From Mesorhizobium sp. (GTDB lineage Bacteria > Pseudomonadota > Alphaproteobacteria > Rhizobiales > Rhizobiaceae): a stretch of 64,000 nucleotides of DNA. The DNA is taken from assembly GCA_004020365.1 (NCBI GenBank), contig SAQR01000001.1, positions 226,088-290,087 on the forward strand. The letters run 5' to 3'. Position 1 is the stretch's first letter; each line of letters begins with the position of its first letter. The notes beneath the pieces were generated by a model that was not told the DNA's origin, did no database searches, and saw nothing but the letters and a program-made list of their open reading frames with translations. Below, piece by piece: positions 1 through 10,501 of the stretch. A program made the position numbers and the translations under genes.

Positions 1-2
1 GA

Positions 3-953
3 ATGCGCGGCTTTCTGCTCAACCGGCTCTCACAGAGCCTCATCCTGCTCCTGATCGTCTCGGTCATCGGGTTCCTCGTGCTGAACCTGCTGCCGGGCGG
101 GCCGCTGGCGCAATTCGGGCTCGATCCCGGCATGACGCAGGACGATCTCGAGCGCCTGAAAGAGCAGTTGGGCCTGAACCGTCCGCTTTTGATCCAATAT
201 TTCGACTGGGCCTGGCGGCTTCTCCAGGGCGACTGGGGCCACTCCTTCCGCGACGGCGCGCCTGTGCTGGCAGTGATTGGCCGGCACGTCCCTGCGACGC
301 TGCTGCTGATGGGGACGTCCACCGCGATTGCGATCGCCATCGGCACCTGGATCGGCATTCGTGGCGCCACGCACCGCTATTCCGTGTTCGACTATATGGC
401 GACGGTCGGAGCCATGGTCGCGCTGTCGATCCCGACCTTCTGGTTCGGGCTCGTCGGCATCTACATCTTCTCCCTGCAGCTGGGCTGGCTGCCTGCAGGC
501 AACATGTACACGATCGGCGACGGTTCGGTGCTGAACTACCTGCATCACCTGATCATGCCAAGCATCGTGCTGTCGCTGGTGCATGTCGCGATCTGGAGCC
601 GCTACATGCGCACCGCGACGCTCGACGCCATCAGCCAGGATTTCGTCAAGACCGCCCGCGCCAAGGGCCTGAGCGAGCGCCGAGTCATCATGAAGCACGT
701 CGTCGGCAATGCGCTTTTGCCGATGATCACACTGGCCGGGGTCCAGCTTCCCAGCATCCTGACCGGCGCCCTGGTGACGGAGACAGTGTTTACCTGGCCG
801 GGGATGGGTCGACTGTTCCTGGACAGCCTCGGATACAGCGACTACCCGGTCGTGATGGGACTGCTGATGTTCTCGGCCATTCTCGTCATTCTGGGCAACC
901 TGATCGCAGATATTGCCGTAGCGATCGTCGACCCGCGTATTCGTCTGGGTTGA
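3..953 (+). CDS. ABC transporter permease, DppB/OppB type
   Basis: Inner-membrane permease of a peptide/nickel-type (family 5) ABC importer. The 316-residue protein has the usual length, an N-terminal membrane segment (about residues 9-31), the IPTFWFG segment, and a cytoplasmic EAA-type loop (AKGLSERRVIMKHVVGNAL) followed by the ETVFTWPGMGRL segment typical of DppB. ATG lies at the very edge of the window, so its ribosome site and the expected substrate-binding and ATPase genes are outside. It is followed 35 bp later by the DppC-type partner. It is a close paralog (about 70% identical by eye) of the permease at 48210-49160. The substrate cannot be read from the sequence; the downstream amine-oxidase genes suggest an amine, amino acid or short peptide. 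Confidence 0.93.
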   Translation: MRGFLLNRLSQSLILLLIVSVIGFLVLNLLPGGPLAQFGLDPGMTQDDLERLKEQLGLNRPLLIQYFDWAWRLLQGDWGHSFRDGAPVLAVIGRHVPATLLLMGTSTAIAIAIGTWIGIRGATHRYSVFDYMATVGAMVALSIPTFWFGLVGIYIFSLQLGWLPAGNMYTIGDGSVLNYLHHLIMPSIVLSLVHVAIWSRYMRTATLDAISQDFVKTARAKGLSERRVIMKHVVGNALLPMITLAGVQLPSILTGALVTETVFTWPGMGRLFLDSLGYSDYPVVMGLLMFSAILVILGNLIADIAVAIVDPRIRLG

Positions 954-988
954 GCGCCTAACCTCACACCCAACAGGAGGCACCCGAA

Positions 989-1867
989 ATGACCGCTCTC
1001 GTCGCAAATGCAGGACCAAGCCGCTGGTGGCGCAGCCGCACCATGCGTCGTTTCACGAGCCATCATCTGGCGTTGCTGGGGGTGGTGATGATCACCCTTC
1101 TGACGCTGGCATGCGTCTTCGGCCCGCATCTCCTGCCCTATGATTCCCTCTACATCGATTTGCGCGCCCGCTTTTCACCGCCGCTGACCGGCTACCACTA
1201 CCTCGGGACCGATCCTTTGGGGCGGGACGTGGCGGCGCGACTGTTGATGGCGGGGAGGACCTCATTGCTGGTGGCTTTCTCTGCCATGCTGCTGTCGACG
1301 ATGATCGGAACGCTCGTCGGTGTGATCGCGGGCTATCGCGGCGGCTGGATCGGCGCAGCGCTGATGCGCACGGTCGACGGCTTCCTGTCATTCCCCTCGA
1401 TTTTCCTGCTGCTTGCCTTGGCCGCGGCACTGAAGCCGAGCCCAGCGATGGTCACCGTCATCGTCGCTGTCACCAGCTGGATGGAGGTCGCCCGAATTGT
1501 CGAGGCCGAGGTGCGGTCATTGCGCGAGCGCGAGTTTGTGCTGGCCGGGCGCATGCTGGGGCTGAGCGGCGCGCATATCATGTTCCGTGAGATCCTGCCC
1601 AACGCCATGGGCCCGATCATCGTGGCCGCGACGCTGACAGTCGCGCACGCTATTCTCCTGGAAGCCTATATCAGTTTCCTGGGTTATGGCATTCAGCCGC
1701 CGCTGCCCAGCTGGGGCAACATGCTCGAGGGCGCCCAGCAGTATCTGGACAGTGCGCCCTGGCTGGCGATCATTCCCGGGGCCGCCATAACCATCGCCGT
1801 GACAAGCTTTAATTTCATCGGCGACGGGTTGCGCGATGCGCTCGACGTGCGGGACGACCGTGTCTGA
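989..1867 (+). CDS. ABC transporter permease, DppC/OppC type
   Basis: Second permease of the importer. The 292-residue protein begins with a basic cytoplasmic stretch (SRWWRSRTMRRF), then one membrane segment, the LGTDPLGRDV signature of OppC-like permeases, and an EAA loop (AGRMLGLSGAHIMFREILPN). A strong ribosome site, AGGAGG, precedes ATG 989. It forms the membrane heterodimer with the product of 3-953. Its 3' end is close to the start of the FAD oxidoreductase, consistent with one transcript. Its closest relative in the window is the DppC-type gene at 49168-50058. Confidence 0.93.
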   Translation: MTALVANAGPSRWWRSRTMRRFTSHHLALLGVVMITLLTLACVFGPHLLPYDSLYIDLRARFSPPLTGYHYLGTDPLGRDVAARLLMAGRTSLLVAFSAMLLSTMIGTLVGVIAGYRGGWIGAALMRTVDGFLSFPSIFLLLALAAALKPSPAMVTVIVAVTSWMEVARIVEAEVRSLREREFVLAGRMLGLSGAHIMFREILPNAMGPIIVAATLTVAHAILLEAYISFLGYGIQPPLPSWGNMLEGAQQYLDSAPWLAIIPGAAITIAVTSFNFIGDGLRDALDVRDDRV

Positions 1868-1922
1868 TCTCGCCGGCATGAACCGGCGCAGCCTCCTGAA
1901 ACCGCAACGAGAAGTCCCTCAC

Positions 1923-3233
1923 GTGCACGAGCCCAAAGTCGCCGACAAAAATACGCCCTATTGGTGGGAAGCAGCACCAGTCATGCCGCTGCCGCCGCAG
2001 CCCCTGGCCAGGACGATCGACGTGGCGATCGTCGGCGCCGGTTATGCGGGGCTTTCGGCCGGGCTTGCGCTGGCGCGCGAGGGGCGCTCGGTTGCAGCTT
2101 TTGATGCGATGAATCCGGGCGAGGGGGCCTCGTCGCGCAATGGCGGAATTACCAGCGGGAGCATCCGGCTGGACTACGCCACGATCACCCGGCGCTTCGG
2201 CGAAGAAAAAGCCATGGCGATCGAGGCCGAGGGCAAGGTCGCGCGCGAATTCCTTTACGACTTCATCAAGTCGGAAAAGCTCGACTGCGACTTTCAACTG
2301 GTTGGCCTATTCAAGGGCGCCATCGGATATGAACAGTACGAGAAGATGGCCCGCAGCGCCGAGGCGTTGGCGAGGAAACTGGGGATCGATTCCTACGCCG
2401 TTCCATATGCAGAGCAGCGCAACTACGTCGGCACCGACTTCTATCGCGGCGGCATGGTCCGGATGGACATTGGTGGGCTGCACCCGGCCAAATTCCACGC
2501 CGAGCTCCTGCGGGTGGCGCTCGCTTCGGGACTGGCAGTGCATTCGAACACGCCCGTGACCTCGATTGAAAGGGATGGCTCCGGGTTCCGCGTCGCGACT
2601 TCGGCCGGAACTGTGCAGGCGCGGCAGGTGCTGGTCTGCACAAATGGCTACACGGATGGCGCCAGTCCTTTCCTGCGCCGCCGGCTGGTGCCGGTTCGCA
2701 GCAGGATCATTGCCACCGAGGAACTCGCGCCTGAGGTGATGGAGCGCCTGATGCCGAAGCGGATGATGATGGGTGAGGGCCGCGAACTTGGCTTCTATTA
2801 CCGCCCTTCGCCGGACGGCAGACGCATTCTGCTCGGCGGGCGCGACAGCTCGCGTGCAGGTGATCCGGCAGCCCCGACGCTCCGTCTGCGCAACGGACTG
2901 GGCGAAATTTTCCCAGAACTGAGGAACGTTCGTCTTTCGCATAGCTGGTTCGGCAATGTGGCGATGCACCGTGACATGCTGCCCAGGATCTTCGAGAAGG
3001 ATGGCGTGGTCTATGCCACCGGCTTCTGCGGTTCGGGCGTCGTCTGGGCGCCATGGGTCGGCACGCGTGCGGCTCACAAGCTGATGGGACATAGCGATCG
3101 GGCGCGCACCGCATTCGATTTCCGACCGCCTGCGGCCGTCCCGCTCTATCGTGGCAATCCGTGGTTCATGCCGGCCGTTATTAAGGGCTACGCCCTGCAG
3201 GATCGCATCGCCTGGTGGCGCGCCAGCCGCTGA
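1923..3233 (+). CDS. FAD-dependent amine/amino acid oxidoreductase (DAO family)
   Basis: Flavoprotein of the DadA/PuuB/OrdL type, expected to oxidise a primary or secondary amine to an imine/aldehyde with electrons passing to oxygen or the respiratory chain. Visible are the Rossmann FAD motif VGAGYAGLSAG near the N terminus, the GEGASSRNGG segment that contacts FAD, and a C-terminal FCGSGVVWAPWVGTRAA flavin-closing motif. GTG 1923 is chosen because GAGAAG lies 8 bp upstream and paralogs begin with a similar SYW or PYW stretch; ATG 1878 or 1836 in the same frame are alternatives and would overlap the permease gene. It directly follows two importer permeases, so it probably acts on the imported compound. 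One of five such genes in the window. Confidence 0.85.
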   Translation: MHEPKVADKNTPYWWEAAPVMPLPPQPLARTIDVAIVGAGYAGLSAGLALAREGRSVAAFDAMNPGEGASSRNGGITSGSIRLDYATITRRFGEEKAMAIEAEGKVAREFLYDFIKSEKLDCDFQLVGLFKGAIGYEQYEKMARSAEALARKLGIDSYAVPYAEQRNYVGTDFYRGGMVRMDIGGLHPAKFHAELLRVALASGLAVHSNTPVTSIERDGSGFRVATSAGTVQARQVLVCTNGYTDGASPFLRRRLVPVRSRIIATEELAPEVMERLMPKRMMMGEGRELGFYYRPSPDGRRILLGGRDSSRAGDPAAPTLRLRNGLGEIFPELRNVRLSHSWFGNVAMHRDMLPRIFEKDGVVYATGFCGSGVVWAPWVGTRAAHKLMGHSDRARTAFDFRPPAAVPLYRGNPWFMPAVIKGYALQDRIAWWRASR

Positions 3234-3298
3234 CAGGCCGAAGGGTGGCGGTCACTCGACCCTTGCCGAACAATTGCGGCGACAAGGAACAGCATCAC

Positions 3299-4726
3299 AT
3301 GCACTACATCTCCACGCGCGGCCATCCCGAACGCAGGAAGTTCTGCGAGGTTTTGCTTGAAGGCCTTGCCCCGGATGGCGGCCTCTATGTGCCCGACGTC
3401 TACCCTCGGCTGGATGATGCCACGCTGGATCGGTGGCGGGGCTTGTCCTACCCAGTGCTCGCCTTTGAAATCCTGTCGCTCTACATCGACGATATTCCGC
3501 CCGCTGACCTGAAGGCCATCTGTGCAAAGACCTACAGGCCCGAGGTTTTTGGGACCGCCAGGATCGCGCCCGTGCGAACGCTTGAGACGGGTCTCCATGT
3601 GGCGGAACTGTCGAACGGTCCCACCCTGGCGTTCAAGGACATGGCGATGCAGTTGCTCGGCAATCTGCTCGAGTATGAACTGGCCCGGCGCGGTGAGGAG
3701 CTGAATATCCTCGGGGCAACCAGTGGCGACACGGGCAGCGCGGCGGAATATGCCATGCGCGACAAGAAGGGCATCCGCGTCTTCATGATGTCGCCGCACG
3801 GACGCATGAGCGCCTTTCAGCAAGCCCAGATGTTCAGTCTGCAGGACGACAATATTCAGAACATTGCCATCGAAGGGGTGTTCGACGATTGCCAAGACAT
3901 CGTGAAAGCCGTGTCCGGCGATGCTGACTTCAAGAGGCGCCACTGGATCGGCGCCGTCAATTCGATCAACTGGGCCCGGCTGGTCGCTCAGGTGGTGTAT
4001 TACTTCTCTGCCTATTTTCAGGTGACTGAAGAGAATTCGTCAGAGGTCGACTTCGCCGTTCCCTCGGGCAATTTCGGCAACGTCTGCGCCGGTCATGTTG
4101 CGCGTATGATGGGACTTCCCATTTCCCGTCTCGTCATTGCGACCAACGAGAACGACGTGCTCGATGAGTTTTTCCGCACTGGGGTGTATCGCGTGCGGGG
4201 CCGGGCAGATACCCATGAAACCTCGAGCCCATCCATGGACATTTCCAAGGCCTCCAATCTCGAGCGTTTCGTGTTCGACTTGCTCGGTCGCGACGCCAGC
4301 AGGACGAGATCGCTGTTCGACGATCAACTGCGCGAAAGCGGGTCGTTCGATCTCAGCGGGGATCCGGCCTTCGAGAGGGCGGCGGACCATTTTGGTTTCC
4401 GCAGCGGGAAGAGCACCCACGCCGACCGGTTGGAGACGATCCGTGGCGCGTGGCACCGCTTCAACGCGGTGATCGATCCACACACTGCAGACGGCGTGAA
4501 GGTCGCGCGCGAGCATTCGGTTCCGGATGTGCCGATGATCGTGCTCGAGACGGCCCTGCCGGTCAAATTTGCGGAGACCATCAGAGAGGCCCTGGGCCAA
4601 GAGCCAGTTCCTCCGCAACGGTTCGATGGCATAGAGGGTTTGCCGAGACGGTTCAAACTGCTTCCCGCCGATGCACAGACCGTGAAGACCTACATCGCCG
4701 AAACCCTGCAGGCTGCGGTCTGCTGA
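3299..4726 (+). CDS. thrC: Threonine synthase
   Basis: PLP enzyme converting O-phospho-L-homoserine to L-threonine and phosphate. The 475-residue protein has the family N terminus (YISTRG, then LLEGLAPDGGLYVP), the PLP-lysine motif LAFKDMAMQ with Lys about residue 113, and the glycine-rich phosphate loop AVPSGNFGNVCAG. ATG 3299 is chosen over the in-frame ATG 3215 because AAGGAA lies just upstream and authentic ThrC proteins begin MxYxSTRG. The homoserine kinase gene follows 32 bp later, so the two biosynthetic steps are co-encoded inside a cluster that otherwise looks catabolic. It may be a second copy alongside a housekeeping thrC; that cannot be tested here. Confidence 0.92.
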   Translation: MHYISTRGHPERRKFCEVLLEGLAPDGGLYVPDVYPRLDDATLDRWRGLSYPVLAFEILSLYIDDIPPADLKAICAKTYRPEVFGTARIAPVRTLETGLHVAELSNGPTLAFKDMAMQLLGNLLEYELARRGEELNILGATSGDTGSAAEYAMRDKKGIRVFMMSPHGRMSAFQQAQMFSLQDDNIQNIAIEGVFDDCQDIVKAVSGDADFKRRHWIGAVNSINWARLVAQVVYYFSAYFQVTEENSSEVDFAVPSGNFGNVCAGHVARMMGLPISRLVIATNENDVLDEFFRTGVYRVRGRADTHETSSPSMDISKASNLERFVFDLLGRDASRTRSLFDDQLRESGSFDLSGDPAFERAADHFGFRSGKSTHADRLETIRGAWHRFNAVIDPHTADGVKVAREHSVPDVPMIVLETALPVKFAETIREALGQEPVPPQRFDGIEGLPRRFKLLPADAQTVKTYIAETLQAAVC

Positions 4727-4758
4727 AAGGCTGCTTCCGCGACCGGAACCTTTTCGCC

Positions 4759-5699
4759 ATGGCCGTATATACCGAGCTGTCACCTAACGAAGTCGCAACC
4801 TTCTTTCAGGCTCTGGGCCTGGGACAGCCGTATTCCGTTCGCGGCAGCACGAGCGGAATTGAGAACACGAACTACTTTGTGGATACCGAGGCAGGCGAAT
4901 ATGTGCTGACCCTGTTCGAGCGGCTCACGTTCGAGCAATTGCCCTTCTACCTTCACCTGATGAAGCACCTTGCGGCGCAGCAAATGCCGGTCCCGGATCC
5001 GGTTGCCAACGTCAGAGGCGAAATCCTTCACACGCTGAAAGGCCGGCCTGCCGTGATCGTCAACAGGCTTCCTGGCGAGAGCGTGACGGCGTCGACAGAG
5101 TCGCATTGTCGCGCTGTCGGGGAGATCCTGGCGCGAATGCACGTGACCGGGAGCGACTACCCACGGCGGCAGGCCAATCCGCGCGGCCTCGAATGGTGGA
5201 ACGAGGTGGTGCCGGTGGTCGGCCGCTGCGTATCTGAGGGACAGCGCTCGCTGCTCACAAGCGAACTGGCCTTTCAGAACCAGCTTGCTGTGTCCTCCAC
5301 CTACGAGCGACTCCCCAGGGGGCCGGTGCACGCTGACCTCTTTCGTGACAACGTATTGTTTGAAGGTGGTCACCTGACCGGCGTCTTCGATTTCTACTTC
5401 GCCGGATGCGACACCTTTTTGTTCGACATTGCCGTCTGCCTCAATGACTGGTGCGTCGATGGCTGCACCGGCCGAAAACACCATGAGCGAGCCGCCGCTT
5501 TCCTCGGCGGCTATGAGTCCGTTCGCGCGCTTACCCCAGCCGAACGCACATTGCTTCCTGCGATGCAGCGCGCTGGAGCATTTCGTTTCTGGTTATCGCG
5601 TCTCTGGGATCTGTACCAGCCCCGGGAAGCTGCGCTCCTCAAAGCACACGATCCGAGCCACTTCGAGCGCATGTTGCGCGTGCTCCGGGAAGAGATCGC

Positions 5700-5703
<4 letters not shown>
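4759..5703 (+). CDS. thrB: Homoserine kinase (APH-fold, ThrB)
   Basis: Phosphorylates L-homoserine to O-phosphohomoserine, the substrate of the neighbouring ThrC. At 314 residues it matches the aminoglycoside-phosphotransferase-fold ThrB of alphaproteobacteria rather than the GHMP-type enzyme. The start [12 protein letters not shown], the [11 protein letters not shown] segment, the catalytic loop [11 protein letters not shown] (His about residue 191) and the metal-binding [11 protein letters not shown] are all visible. ATG 4759 is used. The stop overlaps the start of the next gene by ATGA, implying translational coupling with the kbl remnant. Together the pair would turn homoserine into threonine. 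Confidence 0.92.
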
Positions 5704-6814
<1,111 letters not shown>

Positions 6815-6818
<4 letters not shown>

Positions 6819-8122
6819 AGACTCAAATAGTCGTCGTTGGCGGTGGGGCTGGAGGTCTTGAACTCGTGCGCCGTCTCGGAGCACGTCTCGGCCGCAAGTA
6901 TTTCGATATCATTCTTGTCGAGCGGAACCACACCCATGTCTGGAAGCCGCTCCTCCATGAGGTTGCGGCCGGATCACTCGACGCAAATCTTGACGAGGTT
7001 GGCTACCGCGGCCACGGACACCGTTGGGGCTACCGCTTCTTCTACGGGTCGCTGGAGGCCATCGATCGCACCGCGCGGCAGGTCACAGTGGCGCCGATAT
7101 TCGACGATGACGGGTCGGAACTGGTTGGTCGACATCGGCTCCGATATGATTACCTCGTTATCGCAATCGGGTCGGTTTCAAACGACTTCGGTACTCCCGG
7201 AGTGAAGGATCATTGCCTTTTCCTCGAAGACCGTCATCAAGCAGATCGCTTTCGATTGAAGTTGTTGAATCATTGTCTTCGAGTTTCCAGGACAGTGTCA
7301 GCTGATCCAACCGACGACGCCTTTGTTGATATAGCCATCGTAGGTGGCGGTGCGACAGGCGTCGAACTCGCTGCTGAACTCTACAATGCTGCATCATCTC
7401 TTAGGCACTATGGCCTGGAAGTCTTCGACGAGACCCGGTTGAGGGTCACTTTGATAGAGGCCGGGCCGCGGATTCTTCCGGCTCTCCCAGATGCTTTGGC
7501 AAAGGCCGCGCATCAGGAACTTGAGGCCCTCGGCGTCCGGGTGCTCGCAAACACAGCTGTCTCCGAAGCAACTGAAAAGGGATTGAGCTGTGCTACCGGG
7601 GAGCAGATACACGCCAATATTTGCGTCTGGGCTGCAGGAGTGCAGGGGGCAAATATTCTGGGAGAGCTCGACGGACTTGAGGTGGCGCGCAGCAAGCAAC
7701 TTGTCGTCCTTCCCACCCTTCAAACGAGCCGGGACGAGCGCATCTTCGCTATCGGCGATTGCTGCTTTTTCAAGCCAGAAGGGGCGGGCGGCCCGGTGCC
7801 GCCACGAGCTCAGGCTGCCCACCAGATGGCATCGACCGCTTATCGCAACATTCTTCACCTGATTGCCGGGGAAACGCCGGAAGCATTTGTCTATCGGGAC
7901 AAGGGCTCGCTCGTGTCGTTGAGCCGGTTTTCCACCGTCGGCAGCTTGATGGGAAACCTCGTCGGAGGGCGGATGGCGATCGAGGGGCGGCTTGCCAGGA
8001 TAATCTACGTGTCTTTGTACCGCATGCACCTGGTGGCCATACATGGCTGGATCAAGGGCTTGGCTCTTGTCCTGGTCGGCCATGTCAACCGAGTTGTCCG
8101 TCCGCGTCTCAAACTGCATTGA
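6815..8122 (+). CDS. Type II NADH dehydrogenase-like FAD/NAD(P) oxidoreductase
   Basis: A 435-residue flavoprotein of the Ndh-2 family, which passes electrons from NADH to quinone at the inner membrane without proton pumping. It has the N-terminal FAD motif [13 protein letters not shown], a second dinucleotide-binding motif [15 protein letters not shown] near residue 175, the FAIGDCCFF segment that contacts FAD, and a basic, hydrophobic C terminus suited to membrane attachment. Its ATG overlaps the preceding stop (ATGA at 6815-6818), although that upstream frame is itself a rearrangement product, so the arrangement may be accidental. It could re-oxidise NADH made by the aldehyde dehydrogenase downstream; that is inference. 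Confidence 0.87.
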
Positions 8123-8383
8123 CGTTGGTTAGGCGCGTGGCAGGCCAGGACACGCGGCCGAAGGATGCCGCTAAGGTCTGCATTGCACCTCGCCTGAGCG
8201 ACGCCCGAGTGGTCTTGCCGCATTCCTCGCCCGATTTGCGCCATATGGCATGCCCGACGGACGGCTCAAAACGAATGATCCCGCTGAATTCAAAGGTCAA
8301 AACAGCAGCGAAAACTGTCCGCTTGGCGCGACTCTAAGGTCCGACTTCAATCTGGTTTTGGATTTAGCGACAGCGTTGCACTT

Positions 8384-9250
8384 ATGGCCGTTGATCATGA
8401 CAGGGATATCGTCAGCGCCCCGACCGAGCTGATGAATTTCGATACCCGCCATGTGCCGGGCGCGCTGAAGCTGTCGCAGGAAATGGGCTGGCCTTATCGC
8501 CAGGAGGACTGGGAATTTGCCGTAAAGGTCGGCAAGGGCCTGGTCCTCGAGCGGGCAGGACAGGTGATCGGCACTGCCATGTCCTGGAATTACGGACAGG
8601 CCTATGCCACTGCCGGGATGATCATAGTCACTGGCTCAGCCCAGGGCGGTGGCAACGGCTCCCGGCTTTTTGACGGGTTGCTCCGGGCCGCGGACGGGCG
8701 CAACGTACTGCTCAATTCGACGGAAGAAGGGCTCGCGCTCTACAGGCGACGCGGCTTCGATGCCTGGGGCACGGTGGTTCAGCACCAGGGCTCGCTGACC
8801 GTTGCCGTGACGCAGAGTACCCGCGACGACATCCGTCAGGCGACGGTCTCTGACCTGGCGGCGATCCAGGCCTTCGACGAACGGGCGACGGGCATGCCCC
8901 GGCCCTCGATGGTGGCTGGCCTCGCTGATGCGGGCAAGGTTTTGGTCATCGAAAGAGCGGGGCGTATTGCAGGCTACTCCATCGCCAGGCGGTTCGGCCG
9001 CGGCTACGTGGTCGGCCCTGTTGCAGCTGAAAGCGCCCAAGACGCGCGACTCCTGATCCTGGCCCAGCTTGCGACGCTTCACGGCCAATTCGTGCGCATC
9101 GACGTCTATGCCGAACATGGATTGGGCGACTGGCTGGAGAGCCTGGGCCTCGCGCGTGTCGGTGATGTGATCGCGATGGTCAAGGGGCGACGGCCCGTCT
9201 GCGACGGGACGGCCCGCATGTATGCCCTGGCAAATCAGTCGTTCGGCTAA
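8384..9250 (+). CDS. Two-domain GNAT-family N-acetyltransferase
   Basis: A 288-residue protein with an N-terminal GNAT domain (LERAGQVIGTAM, acetyl-CoA loop around SAQGGGNGSRLFD, then LYRRRGFDAWGT) and a C-terminal second GNAT-like half (VIERAGRIAGYSIARRFGRGYVVGPV), the layout of YitH/Acetyltransf_18 proteins. Acetyl-CoA-dependent acylation of an amine is the expected activity; the acceptor is unknown. It starts after a 260-bp gap with no recognised gene, so it probably begins a new transcript, and is followed 20 bp later by the D-threonine-aldolase-like gene. Confidence 0.8.
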   Translation: MAVDHDRDIVSAPTELMNFDTRHVPGALKLSQEMGWPYRQEDWEFAVKVGKGLVLERAGQVIGTAMSWNYGQAYATAGMIIVTGSAQGGGNGSRLFDGLLRAADGRNVLLNSTEEGLALYRRRGFDAWGTVVQHQGSLTVAVTQSTRDDIRQATVSDLAAIQAFDERATGMPRPSMVAGLADAGKVLVIERAGRIAGYSIARRFGRGYVVGPVAAESAQDARLLILAQLATLHGQFVRIDVYAEHGLGDWLESLGLARVGDVIAMVKGRRPVCDGTARMYALANQSFG

Positions 9251-9270
9251 GGAATGAGGTACGGGAAGCG

Positions 9271-10440
9271 ATGGATACGAACGTCAAGATGCGTGAGGCG
9301 GCCCAAACGATCGACGCCCTCATCACCCCGTCGCTGCTTCTGGAGCGAGGGCGGCTCGAGCGCAACATCCAGCGTCTGGCCGAGCATGCCAGAAAGCTTG
9401 GCGTGGTGCTGCGCCCGCATATGAAGACGGCCAAAAGCATCGACGTCGCCCGACATGTGTTCCCCCGCGAACCCGGTCCGATCACGGTCTCGACCATCGC
9501 CGAGGCGGAGTATTTCGCGAGCCACGGCTTTCGCGACATCACCTATGCAGTCGGCATGTCGCCAGCTTCGGCCGTCCGCGCCATGGAGCTTTGTCGCCGC
9601 ACCGGCGCTGATGTGAAGCTGTTGCTCGATTCCGTAGAGCAGGCCGAAGCCCTGGCCAGTGTACGCGAAGCCACCGGCGTGACGCCGTCGGTCTTCATCG
9701 AACTGGACTGCGACGACCATCGCGGTGGATTGAAACCGGATGATCCCAAGCTGCTCGAGGTGGCCGACAGGATCGTCGCAGCGGGCGCCAACCTGGTCGG
9801 CGTCCTTGCCCATGCTGGCGAGTCCTATGGCTTGAGCACCCCCGATGCGCTGGTCAAGGCAGCCGAGAACGAGCAATCGGCCACCGTGCGCGCCGCCGAA
9901 ATTTTGCGCGCACACCGCCATGCCTGCCCGATCGTCAGCCTAGGCTCAACACCGACGGCGCACTTCGCCGAAAACCTCGAAGGCGTCACGGAGTTGCGCG
10001 CCGGGGTCTACATGTTCTTTGACCTCGTCCAGCACGGGGTAGGGGTCTGCGGTCTCGATGATATCGCGATTTCCGTATTGGCCACGGTGATCGGGTCCAA
10101 GCCGGAAAAGGGATGGGTGCTGGTCGACGCGGGGTGGATGGCGCTTTCGCGCGACCGGGGAACCGCAAACCAGAAGATCGACCAGGGTTACGGTGTGGTC
10201 TGCGACGAAAAGGGGCGGGTGCTTGAAGATGTGATCGTGGCGCAGGCCAGCCAGGAACACGGTATCCTCGCCATTCGTGCCGGTTCTGGAAAGTCCATGC
10301 CTGACTTGCCGCTCGGGACCCGGGTCCGGATTCTGCCCAACCATGCCTGTGCGATGGCCGCCCAGCATCGCTTCTACGCCGTCGTCAACGGGGACAGTCC
10401 CAGGATCGAAGCACATTGGGAGCGGATCCGCGGATGGTAG
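9271..10440 (+). CDS. D-threonine aldolase / DSD1-type PLP enzyme (alanine racemase fold)
   Basis: A 389-residue PLP enzyme of the DSD1/D-threonine aldolase group, which cleaves D-3-hydroxy amino acids to glycine plus an aldehyde or dehydrates D-serine. The N-terminal LRPHMKTAKSID carries the PLP lysine, IELDCDDHRGG is the barrel segment, and the C-terminal RILPNHACAMAAQ supplies the metal-binding His and Cys of the family. It sits between a GNAT and an FAD oxidase. With thrB, thrC and kbl nearby, handling of a 3-hydroxy amino acid is plausible, but the precise substrate cannot be assigned. Confidence 0.82.
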   Translation: MDTNVKMREAAQTIDALITPSLLLERGRLERNIQRLAEHARKLGVVLRPHMKTAKSIDVARHVFPREPGPITVSTIAEAEYFASHGFRDITYAVGMSPASAVRAMELCRRTGADVKLLLDSVEQAEALASVREATGVTPSVFIELDCDDHRGGLKPDDPKLLEVADRIVAAGANLVGVLAHAGESYGLSTPDALVKAAENEQSATVRAAEILRAHRHACPIVSLGSTPTAHFAENLEGVTELRAGVYMFFDLVQHGVGVCGLDDIAISVLATVIGSKPEKGWVLVDAGWMALSRDRGTANQKIDQGYGVVCDEKGRVLEDVIVAQASQEHGILAIRAGSGKSMPDLPLGTRVRILPNHACAMAAQHRFYAVVNGDSPRIEAHWERIRGW

Positions 10441-10501
10441 GGGCTCCGATCGCAACGCTTTGCATGGCGCCCATGCAAACTGACGCACTGGTGGTGCAAT
10501 C

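Noticed and set aside
30-1019. A 329-codon minus-strand frame opposite the first permease
   Set aside because: Shadow of a clear DppB gene; Gln/Arg/Asp-rich and motif-free.
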